In this document: one piece after another, positions 35,301 through 48,177 of the stretch
Layout of the letters: the number at the start of each line of letters is the position of its first letter
Numbering within the stretch: position 1 is the first letter of the stretch
Assembly: GCA_022225965.2 (NCBI GenBank)
Contig: JAKJXP020000028.1
Span: 62,001-126,000 of the forward strand
From: Diatrype stigma
Taxonomy: Eukaryota > Ascomycota > Sordariomycetes > Xylariales > Diatrypaceae
Direction of reading: 5' to 3'
DNA: 64,000 nucleotides
Program-made: the position numbers and the translations under genes
The notes under the pieces: generated by a model
Database searches by the model: none
Seen by the model: only the letters and a program-made list of their open reading frames with translations
Told to the model about the DNA's origin: nothing

Positions 35301-38300
35301 AAAAAGGCAGGTACGGAATATGCAGGTCGCACGTTAAGGGCGGGCAGGTTCACGAGGAGGTAATTGTCATCCGAGCTGCAGGCTGCAGGGTCGCGCACCT
35401 CATTCAAGTCGTGCCTTTGCGATTGGACTGGGGTGGGTCCCTCGACGTATCTGGATTCTGTATCGATTCCAGCCTCCCCGTACTATGTATACGAAATCAA
35501 AATGCAGAGGTGCGGAAAGAAAATCGAGAGAATCACAATGACAACAGGGATCATATGATGTAATCATATCAATGGCAAGAAACAAAGACGATCATGAAAT
35601 CCGTCTCGAACAACAAAGACCGCCGTTTCAAATGCTCGATCATCCCAGACCTCTCCACCGCCGTTAATTGACACGATATTCTCGCGTGTCCTAGGCCGTG
35701 TTCTTGACCAATCATGAGCCTTATATCCGCAGATAGCTTTGACGGATCTGAGCCCCGACGTCGGCTATATCTCCGGAGGGCGATCCCTAGCCCCATTGGG
35801 AGCCTGCCGATGTAAGCAATTGGCAATTCAGCCTAGTCATTTAGTACTATGTAGGCGAAGACTGCAAAGATAGCGTTGCATAGAACAAAGTCATAACGCT
35901 TATTGCTATGGCAGGCAGTGGCGGGGGAGCGAAGTTCAAATCGGCAATGTCTTAGAGTCAGCGGCTTCGTATATTGACACGTTATCATCGTCTTGTTATA
36001 ATCCCCTCGCCCCTCCCCCGCCTAGCAGCCAGCCAGCACTTCAGAGGCATGTAGGAACATAGGCATAATGCTATGTGCAGTCAGTGATGTATATACAAGA
36101 ATGTATATACAATAATGTAAATGTATATACAATGAATAGTTGTCCGGGCTTCGGAGTCCCTGACTACGTCCAAATTACGTTTGCAGATGCCCTTACAGCG
36201 CTCATGTCATCTTCAGTCCAACTAGAATGCTCATATTAAAATTCACTAACTACCTACTTATAACTACCTACGCGACGCCCTGGTCAAGCTAGACTTGGCA
36301 ACGACGATGAGTGAATAGTCGTGGCTGTTATGAGATTTAATCCTCAAGCAGCCCCTCAATCCTAAAAAATTACAGCCGATACGAATACCACCTTCCGCTC
36401 TTCGGAAGAACGATCGGGCGCTTACTCCCTTCCAAGGCGTGTAACGGCTGGCTTCGAGCGCAAGGCGCTTAGCTCTAGACGTCAGGTAATTTGCCTACGC
36501 CTTCAGCCGCCGAGAGATCCCCTACCGCCAGCATGCCATCCACACACCCACGCGCATGCACGTATATGTAATAACATCCTTTGGCACATTCACACACAGA
36601 GGTAATGACTTAATCCCACTCCCCCTCTCCAGATTCAAGATAGGCGGTAGTGAAAACCAACTCCCATACCGGCAGGGGTCTACATGATCAGTCCCGCGGC
36701 TTGTCCAGCGTCGCAGTAGGAATGCTGCACAATTTCGAACCTGATATGGGCTTGGTCTGTCTTTGCTTTTGGTTTCCATGGCGTCGTCCGTGTACCATGT
36801 GTGTGAGGGGTTGTTCTACAGCCTGACAGCCTCTCGGCAACATGCCATTTCGTAGCCTGATAGCTAATGTTCCCCCTAGACAAACTTCTCAGGGTGTGAG
36901 GAACCCGCTCCCGCCATGTCCTATCTGGCCCATGTTCCCGCCTACCGCCCATGATATGATAATAATGTGACGGGTTTCTTGACTGTTACGGACTCCAGTA
37001 TACTTGTATACTTAAGGTGGTATCCGTACTGCGCTAGAGCTCATATTGTTACCTACCGTATAAAGTTAGCCATCATCGTAGGGTCGTCTACCTTGAAGCA
37101 TGACATACGTACATATGCTATGTAGGGTGGAAGGCTGTTGAGGCCAAGAACCCTCGGCTTGCTTTTCTTGTTACTATAAATGGCTTCGTTACTCGACATT
37201 TGTCTTGCCCGTTGAGGGGCCTTACTCGCTACGTCCGTAGGTTGCCATGCTATGTCTCACCGTGCCCGGTCATGAAGGAGTTCGGAGGTGACGTCCACAC
37301 GGCTCAGCTGTCTGTTTGATTGGTGCCTGCCACCCTGTTCCCACGTGGTGTAACCCAACCCAGCACCCCCTCACATCGAGCATCAGCACTCGGTGCTAGA
37401 AGAGGGATGGGGAAGGGAAGCAGGAGGTCCTGCGGGGGGTACGCGGGAGCGGACCTTTCGGCTCTTCCTATCAAAATAGAACGCCAGGTCTCAGCTCAGC
37501 TAGCATGTCTTGCCGGCCTGTTCCAGTCACACAAGCTTAGTGTATGCAGCCACTCTGTGAGGCCGCAAGGTTGCACGCGGATTTGCGTTCTGCGCAAGTC
37601 GAGATGGGGTGGCGGGGTCCATCACAGTAATCCAAATGTATGGATCCAATCTGGTGTCCGCAGAAACCCCGTCACGTGGGTGGCATCATCTTCATGCAAC
37701 ATGGATATCGTCCCACACGTGGTGATGGCAAACAAGATAGATGAGCTATAAACCTGGAAATGCTTTCTTTCAACAGAGAATCTCGTTTTCGTATCTTCCC
37801 GTTAGTAAGGTCCGCGGATCCCCCACGATCTAGCTAACGGCGAACTAGGTAGTTGAGCTGCTCAGGTCCGACCAAATCCTCCTCCAGGGGTGCGTATTAG
37901 GGTAGATGATAGTTAGCAGCGTTGTACGTATAGTAATCAGGAGTGGGCAAACACCCACTCTGGAAATATTCGACCTTAGAATTCCCATGTTGTTAGGTCC
38001 CAAGAGACGGTAGACTCGGTAACCAGCATCCCATGATCTTCATTCAATAGCGAGGTGGATCAAATACCAGTGTGATAATCGCTCGAGTAGAAGGTTTTTA
38101 CTGCGATGATAATATGCCATGAAAAAAATATGGGCACGAAACATTGATTTTGATGTAATGTACGTTTCTAGGCTTTCCAGGCTCTGAGATATGTTATAGA
38201 CACCCGTAGTCGGATTGGATAGACAATGAACCAGGGAATTGTTACACGGTATCACATAGTCTATCATCACAACATCCCCCCGCCCCCACACACATCCCAA

Positions 38301-38818
38301 GATGAGTGTCGATAACCTTTAAAGCTCATCATTTCACCGCAAATTTACTGATACCTTTTCCCCTGGCCACGCTAGGGGGACCACTCGATAGGTTTAGGTT
38401 TCTCCGAGAGAACCATCATGCACCTTCCCCTTTGGAGACACACAGGCCTGGATTTCTGTCGTCTATATAAGCACTAGTCACTATAATTCCGAGTTTTCAT
38501 CAAAGGGGCCGTCCCGTATGCACTAGTTTAGCAGACTTGAGATATGCCGCCATGGTAGACAATGTGCCTCGATATGACTAGCTATCATGCATATGAAGGA
38601 TTTTAGGTTCACAACCGTACCCACTACGAAACGAGATGGACTCGAGGTTTCCCCATGGAGGAAATTACCACATGGTAGCCTATTAGCATGGGCGGGGTTT
38701 GATGTTTGACCCCAGCCCCTATTTTCAGGGGCTATCTGCCCGTGCCTTTCAAGTTGCCCTCACCCCCTTATACTTAGTGTGTAGTGCAATGGCATACCGC
38801 ATTAAAGAGAAAAGGGGA

Positions 38819-38831
38819 GGGGGGGGGGGGG
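38819..38831 (+). repeat. G13 homopolymer
   Basis: Run of 13 G after AGGGGA; non-coding. Confidence 0.9.
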
Positions 38832-40850
38832 TAATCAGACGCCTTTGTGATGAGGCTTACAGGTTACCTTAGACCATGGTAGTCTTTAACAGATGAACTA
38901 CGTTTCGCTCGATGATCGGGATTGTTATGTAAAGCCGGGACACTTATATATGGTTTTTGTTATGCCATAGAAGGCATGACGGATAAATTCGTGTTTGGTT
39001 GGTAGCGCGAGTCTCTGACGCCAGACTTACGTCTAGACAGAATGGAAGACTGGCTACTAGAAGAGCAAAGGATCATCCAAGGCTGACAGCTGTTGTAGGT
39101 AGGCAACTAAACAAATAGAAATAAATAAACAATGGCGATACTTGTAACAATGTAGCGTTGCATATAACCACTTTAGGGCTTCGCTCTTACCTGCGAAAGA
39201 ATACCGCTCGACCAAACTACCAAAGTCAACCTCTGAGAGTCAGTCTCTACACATGGTTAGAGGATATGATACACCCCCGTAGCTACTACAGTATTATATG
39301 ATCACGACCGCTTCTTTTGAAGGTGCGCTAGGATAGTTGTTGGTATCCCTTGGGTAGAACCACAGTCTTCCGAGTTTCAACTTCAAAGCGAGGTACACTA
39401 CTTTTGTTAGGAAAACCTACAACAGCCGAGCAAGTTCGCAGGTGCTGATCACACCGACTTTGAGACCGAAGGTGTCGAGGAACACACGGAAGCACATAGG
39501 AGAGGATGCCATGAATACCCGCGCCATCTTTCCGGGGTATAGGATCCACGCGGCTGATATGCATTGAACATATAAACTTCTCGATGGGCTGTAGCACATA
39601 AATGTCAGGACAATGCCTCAGAGAAGACATCAGTTCTTACTTAGACGAGTACGATGGATTGATGATACATAGCTGGATATAGGCTACACTTGGATGAATG
39701 TCAAAGTACCGTTATATCGTAAGACCAGCCAGCTATACGCGTAAAGTAGACTGAAAGGCAGGATAGAGGACATGACATGATAGGTGTAGGGCTATCTATA
39801 CTTGACTGCTGGAGGGCCATGGTGGATCATCGAGCAATCACATTGAAAGGGCGTAATGGCACCGAATACCCCGTGAATTTTCAAGCATTAGGTATGTAAC
39901 GATTGTAAGGCAGTATGTGTTCTCTGATATATCAACATACTGAGTACGCCTATAATCTCAAGAGAGACCCCGAGTAGTCGTAGACATCCCCTGGGGAGTA
40001 TAAGTGCCCAATGCCAACAGCGATAAACCATATGAATTAGACATGAATCCCACCATAACGACACTAATCGAATATTCATACTGTAAACAAAATCTCAAAC
40101 AAAAAACAAATACGTGGTCACCAAGAAATCAAGTAGAAGTCGTACCAAATCATAGACTTGCTAAGTTAGGAGGGCTAAAAAGCATTCAACCTGGGTATGC
40201 ATACCTACCTCACCTCCCGTCTCCTGCCCTCCACATAGCCACTCCCACCTTGCACTTCTTGTACGTACTATTCAGAAGCTCCATCGCTAGAAACTGTGGC
40301 ACTCACCAGAACCGATGGCGGCTGATGGAAGGTGACTTATTCATATAAGATGGCTTCCGACCGAGCTATGATGTCGTTTAGAGGGGGAGAAATGAGGTGG
40401 GGGCGCGAGAGCATCGATTCCAGTCATATTACGATGAACACTGTGAAATCTTGGGCGGAACATGCGGCACGTATGCTACCTTCAATAGATAGTCGAGGGT
40501 GTATTACTTCCAACATCAAAAGACAGACGGGACCAGAAGACGATGCTGCAGTGGGCGTGGAAGACATCAACGCGAAGGCTTCCGTCTGATTATGACCCGA
40601 GAGCAAGCTATTAACCTATCTATGGGCCCGCCTGTGACCCTCTTGTGTAAGACTTATACATACGGTGAGATCTTACAACATTCCCATATTTGCCTTGACG
40701 TCACATGGAATTATTGATGGACCAGAGACCATAGGATGGATGCCTGACGAATGATTCCTATGCTGTAAACAGACCGTCTAGAGCTTCTGTATGACGCCAG
40801 GTATCTTTAGCCAACCCCCCTTTTGCTGACAGCCCAACTAACCCATACCC

Positions 40851-42701
40851 TTAGTCCTCATCCCAGTTCGGGTTGGGACCGGGTGGCTTCGGCCCGCCAG
40901 CCTGTCTCGCGACGATGATCTGGTCTACCGAGAGAACGGTCCGTGCCGCTTCCGTCGCCAGCTTGATAGCCCATGCCTTGGAGATCATGAGATCCAGAAT
41001 TCCTGCCTTCTTAGCATCAAGAGTGCCGGTGTTATCGTCGTTCTGTAGAGCCACGTTAGTTTGATCACTCACTACGCTCGATACTTGGGGTGGGTAGCCT
41101 ACCTCGATATCAACGCCAGTCGTCCAGTCATCCCTCTTGTGGTGGGCGGTGTAGAGCTTGCTCAGCACCTCAGTGGCATCTAGACCTGCGCTTTCCGCTA
41201 TTGTTCTAGGCACTACCTCAAACGCCTCTCCGAATTTCCGGATGGAATACTGCGCAAGGCCGGCGGTCTTGTCGGCCTGGGCCTGTATTCTCTCCACCAA
41301 CTGGAGCTCTGTCGCACCGGCACCCGGTACTAACCGTGGGTCCTTGGTGATGGACTTGACCACGTTGACACCATCGTCGACAGCTCGCTCGACATCGTCG
41401 AGATGGTTCTGCGTGGCCCCTCGGAGGACAAGAGTTGCCGTCCGCGTGACCTCGTCCTCCTGTCTGAATACGGTAACACGGTCGCCACCGATCTCCAGGG
41501 TCTCGACTACATCGACCGATCCCATCTCATCGGGCATGGGAGCACCTAATCTGGCCAGGGGAGTCGCCCCTACGACTCGGCAGATACGGCGCAACTCGAA
41601 TTTACTCTGGACCTTGAGTACGAGAATGTCGTAGCGGTTCAGGTAATGCATGGCAAGGTCTCCGACAGTGGACCCCGCTACTACCACCCTCAGTCCAGCC
41701 TGGTGCAACTCCTTGATGGCCGTCTCGAGTTGGGCTTCCTCACCCTTCGTGAAGTCCACCATCTCCTTTGCGTTGTGCAGCAGAACGGTTCCCTTGGTCT
41801 CGGTCTGGCTGTTGTCAATGGGGCAGGAGAAGACTCCGACCTTGGCCTTCTTGACCTTCTTGACCGCACCGTTGGGCTCCTTGGGGAACACCATACCCTT
41901 GACAACCCTGCTCTGTTCTAAGCTGCCGCCCATAATCTTGACGACGCGGATGTTGTCCACATTGAAGTTGGCAGGGTTCTTGGGGAGCACATCGAGAACG
42001 GCCTCGGCGACCAGATCTGCCAGGAAGTCCTCGTTGCCGTTTTGCTTGCTCGCGACGACTGTCCGGATTGCTTTGCTGAGCTCGGCCTGGTCTCGGATAT
42101 CACCAACCTTATCGACAACAAGCTCCTCGAGGGCTTCTAGAGCATAGGCCTGTGCGCGTTCGTATCCAGTGACGATGTCGGCCGTCTTCAGTCCCATGCG
42201 CAGGAGGTCTTCAGCTTTGCGCAGTAGTTCACCGGCGAGGATGATGACAAGGTTGGTGGCATCTCCCATCTCGGCCTCCTGCTGTTGACTTGCCATGACG
42301 AGAAGCTTCGCGGCAGGGTGAACGACATCGAGCTCCTTCAGTATGGTAGCGGCGTCTGAGGTAAGGGTCATCTTCTGCAGATGGTTGATGATGATCTTAT
42401 TCCGGCCATAGGGGCCCAAGGAGGTCTGGACGGTGGAGGCGATGGTCCTGCAAGCGTCGATGTTTCGTAGAACAGCTCCATCTTCGGATTCGTAGCTGTA
42501 GATAGATCACGGGAGGTTAGCTGACCGTGTTCCTCCTATAGAGTTCCCTGTCCCTGTCCCTGTCCCTCTCCGCCTACCGCTAGTGAAGAGGTCACGATGG
42601 TGGGGTTAGGATGAACAGCAGATAGCAGAGGGTAAAACGTACTTGTTGTAGCCTCCCTTGAAAAGGCCCGCGTTTGGGGCGTTGGGAATGCTCAAAGACA
42701 T
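40851..42701 (-). CDS. CCT8: chaperonin CCT subunit theta
   Basis: Exons 42701-42643, 42495-41103 and 41042-40851 give 547 residues, close to the family length. The subunit belongs to the cytosolic TRiC/CCT ring that folds actin, tubulin and WD40 proteins using ATP. Conserved segments are SLGPYGRNKIIINHLQKM near the N-terminus, the nucleotide-site segment EMGDATNLVIILAGELL (a GDATN form of GDGTT, which I expect for this subunit type), GATQNHLDDVERAVDDGVNV, VPGAGATELQL and KAWAIKLATEAARTVLSVDQ. The C-terminus is Gly/Pro-rich and ends NWDED. Intron 1 (147 bp) starts GTACGT and has GCTAAC near its end. Intron 2 (41102-41043) is 60 bp without a stop, so it reads through as 20 extra codons; splicing restores GVDIENDDNTGTLDA, the expected family sequence. 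Confidence 0.95.
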
Positions 42702-44132
42702 AGCGAAGATACGGGACTCGAGTGCTTTCACTTGTGTTCTGTTTCCCAAGTTTTTGCTTTGCAGAGACCTCGAGAACTGTGTATGAGTGCTGTAAGGTGA
42801 TAGATATGAATTTGGGGCGGTCTCAAGTTCGAGCAGGCCCAAGGTTGAAGAAAATCCTACTTGGGTAAGTAGGCAGGGTAGCTTGAACGTTCTGTGGGGC
42901 TGTAGGTACCTACAAGGCTAGTACCTACCCCCCAAATGGTAATTCGAATGTTGAACCTGAATAATCTATGTATGTACAACCAACCAGGAATAAGTAACAT
43001 TTGATTTTTTTGTGGAATAAACAGTATGGGAATATAAAGAACCAGTCAGAGTTTAAACTATCTTAACCCAAGGGAAATGACAATAGTCACTTATTGTTTG
43101 GCAATAACTTGTCCCAAAGAGCTTCGAGATAGGTAGCCAGGTGATTAGATACGTACAGAGGTAGGTAGATAGTATGTATGTATGTATGTACTTGCATCCT
43201 AGTTTAGGTAACATACAGAGCACTCCTACGTACCTCAGCAGCCTCAAGTGTTGCACATTAACAGCCTGGAGGCCCAAGAAGTCTGGCAGCCTGGTCTGAA
43301 TCCCTATGAAGCTCTGCACCGGATAGGCTGATTGCACCAAACCAGAACCCCTGCCTTTGGGGACCCCACGCACCCACGCACCCACGCACCCACGCATCCG
43401 CGTCCGGCCAAGCACCCACCCACGTACAATAACGTTACCAATCCACCCTCAGCCCATCCATCATCCATCCGTCCATCGTCCATTGTCCATCTCCCATCTT
43501 TGCTGTAGTTAGTCTCGGAGCCATCTACATCGCCAGCCTTGCCGTCGTCGTTCTAGCACAACACACCATTCAGTGTGCAACGTACTCGCTTTTTAACCTC
43601 GATTTCGAAGGAAGGACGCCACGCCACTACCCATCGCGTATTTCCTTTTCATCTATATAGGCGCAACTCTATCCGGCAAACCCTAACGTACAAGGTTCAG
43701 GGCACCCCAATTGATGTGGAATACCTTTCACGATACAACATAACTGCGAGCCTAAATCGCAGAAACGACAACAAGTACGAACTCGTACTATCGCTTGGGT
43801 CTTGTCGCCTGTAACATCCCGACTACTGCCGCAGCTTCTATAGCTGTCAGGCCATTCTATCAGCTATGGCGCCCCAAAATGGTAAACTATAAATCAGACC
43901 TGTCTTGCCTTCCAACATTTCCCATGCTGTTGGGAAGCAATCCCTACCATTCACCATACCATCTATCCTATCATGTTATATGCGCTAGACACTATACGTC
44001 TTCACACTGAAACTACATCTGCTGGCCTATTCCTCACTGCTTTCAAAGCAACCTAACTTCTCCCCCAACGACGCATTCATCTTTGACGACTATCATCATC
44101 GCAGCATTCTGCAGCAGCCTGTCGACGACGTG
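42702..44132. other. divergent promoter region (CCT8 and Nhp10-like genes)
   Basis: About 1.4 kb between divergent starts, with GTAGGTA runs near 43140-43190, a CCCACGCA tandem repeat at 43367-43396 and CT-rich leader-like sequence before the HMG gene. Open frames here lack coding character. Confidence 0.5.
43367..43396. repeat. CACGCACC tandem repeat
   Basis: About four copies of CCCACGCA; non-coding. Confidence 0.8.
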
Positions 44133-45197
44133 ATGGCTAACGAAGAAACTACAGCAAACCCCCCTTCCATACTACCTCCTACCGTCGAGGAGGCCTACCG
44201 AAGAAAGTGCGTCCAGCTCAAGCAGCGCACCAAAGAGATCGAGGAAGAGAACGATGCCTACCGGCTCCGACTTGCGAGACTTAAGCGCCAGATCCAGAAA
44301 AGCCGCCTCGAGCGCGCCTTTTTGCTTGAGCAAATCTCAAGACGCACCAGTACCAATGTAGAAGACTCCGAGGGCAGCCCCAGCCCGCCTCCCACTGTAT
44401 GTTTTTTTGATAGCATCATCCATGTGTACCCCGAGTTATCGCCCAACTGAAAGCCAAGTTCTAATGATGCGTAGCCCCAGGACAAGCCTCTCCGAACCAA
44501 GCGCGCACATCGAAAGCCTTCCCTGCTCCCCACAGAAGGCAGCAACCCCAACGCAACCTTCATCAGCCAGAACCTAAACACCTTATCTCCGAGTTCCGAC
44601 GCCTTCTCCCACTCCCAGCTCGACTCGCAGAGGGACAGGGACCACCACCACCATGGCGGTGGCCGCGGCGGGGGTGGCGCCAGCAACGGAGTCGCGAAAC
44701 CGTCTAAGAGACCGAGCAATGCCTTCGAGATCTACTGCAAGGACATGCGCCCCGTGCTGCAGGCTAAGCACAAGGACCAGATCGCTGCGGGCGAGTTTCG
44801 CCTGGAGGAGGAGCTGGCGCGCGGCTGGAAGGACCTGCCCGAGAGCGAGAAGGAGGAATTCAAGACGCGCTTCGAGCAGGAGCTCTACAACTGGCGCGAG
44901 GAGCGCGAGGCCATCAAGCGGAGCAACAAGGAGGCCGCCGCCCGGGACCGGTCGCGCGGCCGCGACAGCAACTTCGGCGCCAGCAGCCGTAGAGCTCATG
45001 GCGGCGGCCGCAGCGAGGCCGCGTCCCGTTCCGCTCGCTTCGAAGACTCCATACAGGGCGACGACGACGACAATGACAATGACATCGAGATGGCCGAGGC
45101 CGATCTGCCGTCCGGCCGCGGCGCTAGCGCGGCCGCCGACCCGGATCAGTACGAGACAGAGGTGGAGGATGATAACGACGGTCCGGTTGACGATTAG
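44133..45197 (+). CDS. HMG-box protein, Nhp10-like (INO80 complex candidate)
   Basis: Exons 44133-44396 and 44475-45197 (78-bp intron GTATGT..GTAG) give 328 residues. Residues 15-70 form a charged helix of coiled-coil type (EEAYRRKCVQLKQRTKEIEE, then YRLRLARLKRQIQ). A His/Gly-rich linker leads to an HMG box at about 164-230: KRPSNAFEIYCKDMRPVLQ, a Lys/Glu-rich second helix, LARGWKDLPESEKEEF and the aromatic FEQELYNW. The tail is Arg/Ser-rich and ends in acidic runs. An N-terminal coiled coil with a single HMG box and an acidic tail fits fungal Nhp10, which binds DNA ends and helps recruit the INO80 remodeler in the nucleus. The HMG box is clear; the Nhp10 label is by layout. Confidence 0.85.
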
Positions 45198-46300
45198 GAG
45201 CCTACCCCCGCGACTACAAGAAGCCCCTCCCCTGAGCGAGGCTCATCCCGAATTGTCCCCAGTGGCAATCTCTCGGTGCCAACCCCTGTCCTGGCCATCT
45301 GGTCACCGGGACGTATTGGGTCATCGCCTCCGAAGCGGGCTGCCGCCTCGTAGCGGTGTCATTATCACATGAAAATGTGCACTAATCCCATATACCTGCA
45401 GCTTCTAACTCCTTGCTCTCAAGGCTTGATTTTTTTTTCTGTTGCCCAAGTCGTTGTTATTTCCAAGGCAGGTTTCACAGCGAAGGCGGGTTTCCGCCTC
45501 GCGAGGGCGAAAAAGGATATATTTGTTGCCCCGGTTTTAGCCCCCGATCTCGAGGGCGGGAGTAGAATGCATAGATGTGTACGAATAGTTGGGAAAGAAA
45601 AGCTAGATGTGCTGCTTTCCAATTCCCCGAAAAGCAGTAAGAGGAACACGAGCAGGCTGTCGGGAAACGGAAAACATATATTTGTTTAGGTCACAAGGGA
45701 GAGCAACGGCGGATATGACCTAGATAGATACAAGCAAGCTACCTATGATGTAGTCGCGTTTTATTAATGATGACAATGCTTTTGCCGGATCCTTGAGTGT
45801 TCCTTTTGATGTCCAGTTCCTGTGATTATGATATGCTCTCCTTGCGCGCCGTAATGCCCTCTTGCGGTACCCAAAATAATTAGGGATGGGTACTGGGCCA
45901 GCGTAGCCCCCGAAAAGAGAAGGGCTGACCGTGATAAGACCGTGCGAACTGCCCTCATGTCACTCACCCTCTTCATGTGCTGCGGTGCTTCCTCTTCTGC
46001 TCTGCTCTCTTCCCTTCTCTTCGCTCGTTTCTTTTCTACAGATCCAAACAATCAATGCCTTTGCCGCGATGGTATAAGTGGTACTAGTATATCGTACATG
46101 AAAACCCCCCCTTTCGCTTCGTCAGAAACATACGACGCGGAAGTACTCCGAGCCCCTTCTTCACATTAAGAATCTCATTTCATTACAAGCCGCTTGTCTC
46201 TACCTCGGGCTTTCTACGCGACTAGCGACAGACCGCAGACCATAAGATCACAAGGTCTGACTGGACTAACGAGCATCCACTGCCTACCTGCTATGTGAAT
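45198..46300. other. intergenic region between convergent genes
   Basis: 3' flanks of the HMG gene and the DUF155 gene. The frame at 45369-45689 is probably 3' UTR. No repeat or RNA gene was recognised. Confidence 0.55.
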
Positions 46301-48177
46301 TTAGTCTCCGCCGGCGTAGAGATCGACGACAATGTTGATAGCAGCGACGAGGATTTCGGCGGCGATGAGGACGATGACTTTAGGTTGGGGAACGGCCGAC
46401 GGTTAGCAAGGAGGAACCAAAGCAAAAATACAGAATAAAGTTCATAACTTACCGATCCACTCGAGCATCTCGCCGTGGCCGTGGCTGAGCTGGTCCTTGA
46501 GTACGGCGAGCAGGTCGGCGATGACGTCCATGCGCTCGGTCAGGAGGTTGACGCGCTGGTCCATCTCGAGGTAGCTGCGGACGGCCTGGTAGACGGGCTC
46601 GAGGTGGGGCTCGGCCCAGAAGAGCTCGGGCGTGTCGAGCACGCTGCCGTTGAGGTGGATGTTGATGCGCAAGATGAAGAGCTCGCCGATCTGCATGTTG
46701 ATCTGCCTCCTGGACAGCGCGATCTTGCCCGTCAGCGCGATTTGCGTCGGCACGTCCTTGCACGTGTCCACCGTCGAGGCGATGAGCTCCTCGAACAGGG
46801 AGGTCTGGGGTGGGTTTGGCGATTCGTTAGATTATTTTCAACAGGATAGCAGGAAAAGAAGGAAAGAAACGAAGGGGTGGAGGGATGGCTCTGTGAGCCT
46901 GGCGCACTCACCTTGACGCTCTGCGCTAAGGCGTGCGATATAGCTAATTTCGTCATGTAGTTGCCCTTGTCCCGCAGGGTTATGAAGTCGTTGTAGATGC
47001 GCGGCTGGTAGTCGCGCGTATAGTAAAAATTGAAGCACTCCGTCTCCACGTCGTCCGGCTCCAGCTTCTCCTCGCCGAACTTGGAGATTTCCTTGAGGAA
47101 CCGCTGCTCGTGCGCGGGCGACATGCCCCATATGACGACGACGCCGTAGTCGAACAGGAAAACCTCGGGCGTGTGTACATGGGTATCAAAGTCAGCGTCC
47201 CGCGACGAATGCGGAGATGGCGGATCATGGATGGCGCTCTCGTCATCGTCTGGATGGTCGGGGTACGCAAGGTCATTGTGTATGTCTCTGCCGGCGTTAA
47301 AACCGTCTTGCGGGTCCGACGAGTCATCGCCTTGGTGTTCCGAATGTAAGTCCATTAGACTATCCTTCCGGAATGACTCCGAACGATCTTCCACCTGCCC
47401 GGTCGAATGCCGCCTTTCACGCGTCGCTAAAGGCCTTTCCCGTACTTGGTCGCCTACCTCGGCTCGCTCTGTGGTTTTGCTTATCCCGTAGTTATACGGT
47501 GTGTATATGCATTCGTCTATTAACTTCGGGTTTGCCGTCCGCGTTCTTGCCTTTCCTTTGAGGAAGCGCATCAAGCCGTCCATTTGGTACTTGTTCGCCG
47601 TACAATAGGCCGTTACCCTGGGGAGCTTGTCCCGATCGGCCTTGCCTAGGCGCGCGGCGTCCCGCCTCGCCATGGGGTCCTTTATTCGCGTATACTGCGA
47701 GTAGACATCTCTGCCGCTCTCTTCATCCGGGCTGACTTCGTCTTCGAGCTCGAGGTTTGGGAGAAGCTTCAGTTTCTGGGCGTTCTTGGAGCTGCGTTGG
47801 GGCCCAATCTTGGACCCCGGGCCGGCCACTGGAGGGAGTGCTGTGAAAGCAGAGCCATAGCTATTACGTCGACGGAGACGGCTATTCAAGGCCGATAAGC
47901 TGGGCGCGTTGGGAGCACTGCTCCCGGTAGACGCCGAGGCTGATCCTGGACGAGCATACCCAAAGGGTTTTAGAGGACCACCAGAACGCGGTGAAGAGCT
48001 GAGCGAGGAAAAGGCTTCGGGATCAATGGTCCTTGTAACGGGGTTCGGGTTGAAGGTAACACTGCGAGGGCCCTTAGGGCGTGCAGTGTCTGGTCTCGCG
48101 GTGTCCTGTCTTAGGAGAGGAACTCGTTCTGGGATAGAGCTGCTGGGCCCTGTCTGGCCTCGTGGCAATGAAGCCAT
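46301..48177 (-). CDS. DUF155 membrane protein (Rmd1/Rmd8/Sif3 family)
   Basis: Exons 48177-46912, 46804-46453 and 46377-46301 (introns 107 and 75 bp, GTGAGT..CCAG and GTAAGT..AAAG) give 564 residues. The first 180 are low complexity, rich in Ser, Pro and Arg. The conserved domain begins with RVTAYCTANKYQMDGLM near residue 187. An acidic insertion precedes VFLFDYGVVVIWGM (339-352), a family hallmark, and FNFYYTRDYQPRIYNDFITL. Exon 2 is helical (NMQIGELFILRINIHLNG; DQRVNLLTERMDVIADLL). The short last exon encodes a hydrophobic segment VIVLIAAEILVAAINIVVDL, a C-terminal membrane anchor as in this family. Members include yeast Rmd1/Rmd8, S. pombe Sad1-interacting factors and mitochondrial RMND1. 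The serine-rich leader and C-terminal anchor favour the Rmd8/Sif branch over a mitochondrial one. Confidence 0.88.

Larger units (their letters stand above)
28880..40850. other. gene-poor region of about 12 kb
   Basis: No protein family, exon chain or RNA gene was recognised. Open frames are short, overlap on both strands and lack conserved motifs. The first kilobase is the upstream region of the RING/PH/vWA gene, with a GAGGGC array and a CAG/CAA array. Farther on are GTAT/GTCTGTAT runs (29780-29960), an 18-bp tandem duplication (31811-31846), an 11-bp triplicate (32303-32333), ATGTATATACAA repeats (36080-36135) and a G13 run (38819-38831). Confidence 0.55.

Noticed and set aside
37320..37751. 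143-codon plus frame in the 12-kb gap
   Set aside because: Starts at a non-ATG codon, has no domain, and contains mixed low-quality composition.
45369..45689. 106-codon frame after the HMG gene
   Set aside because: Lies in the expected 3' UTR and has no conserved features.
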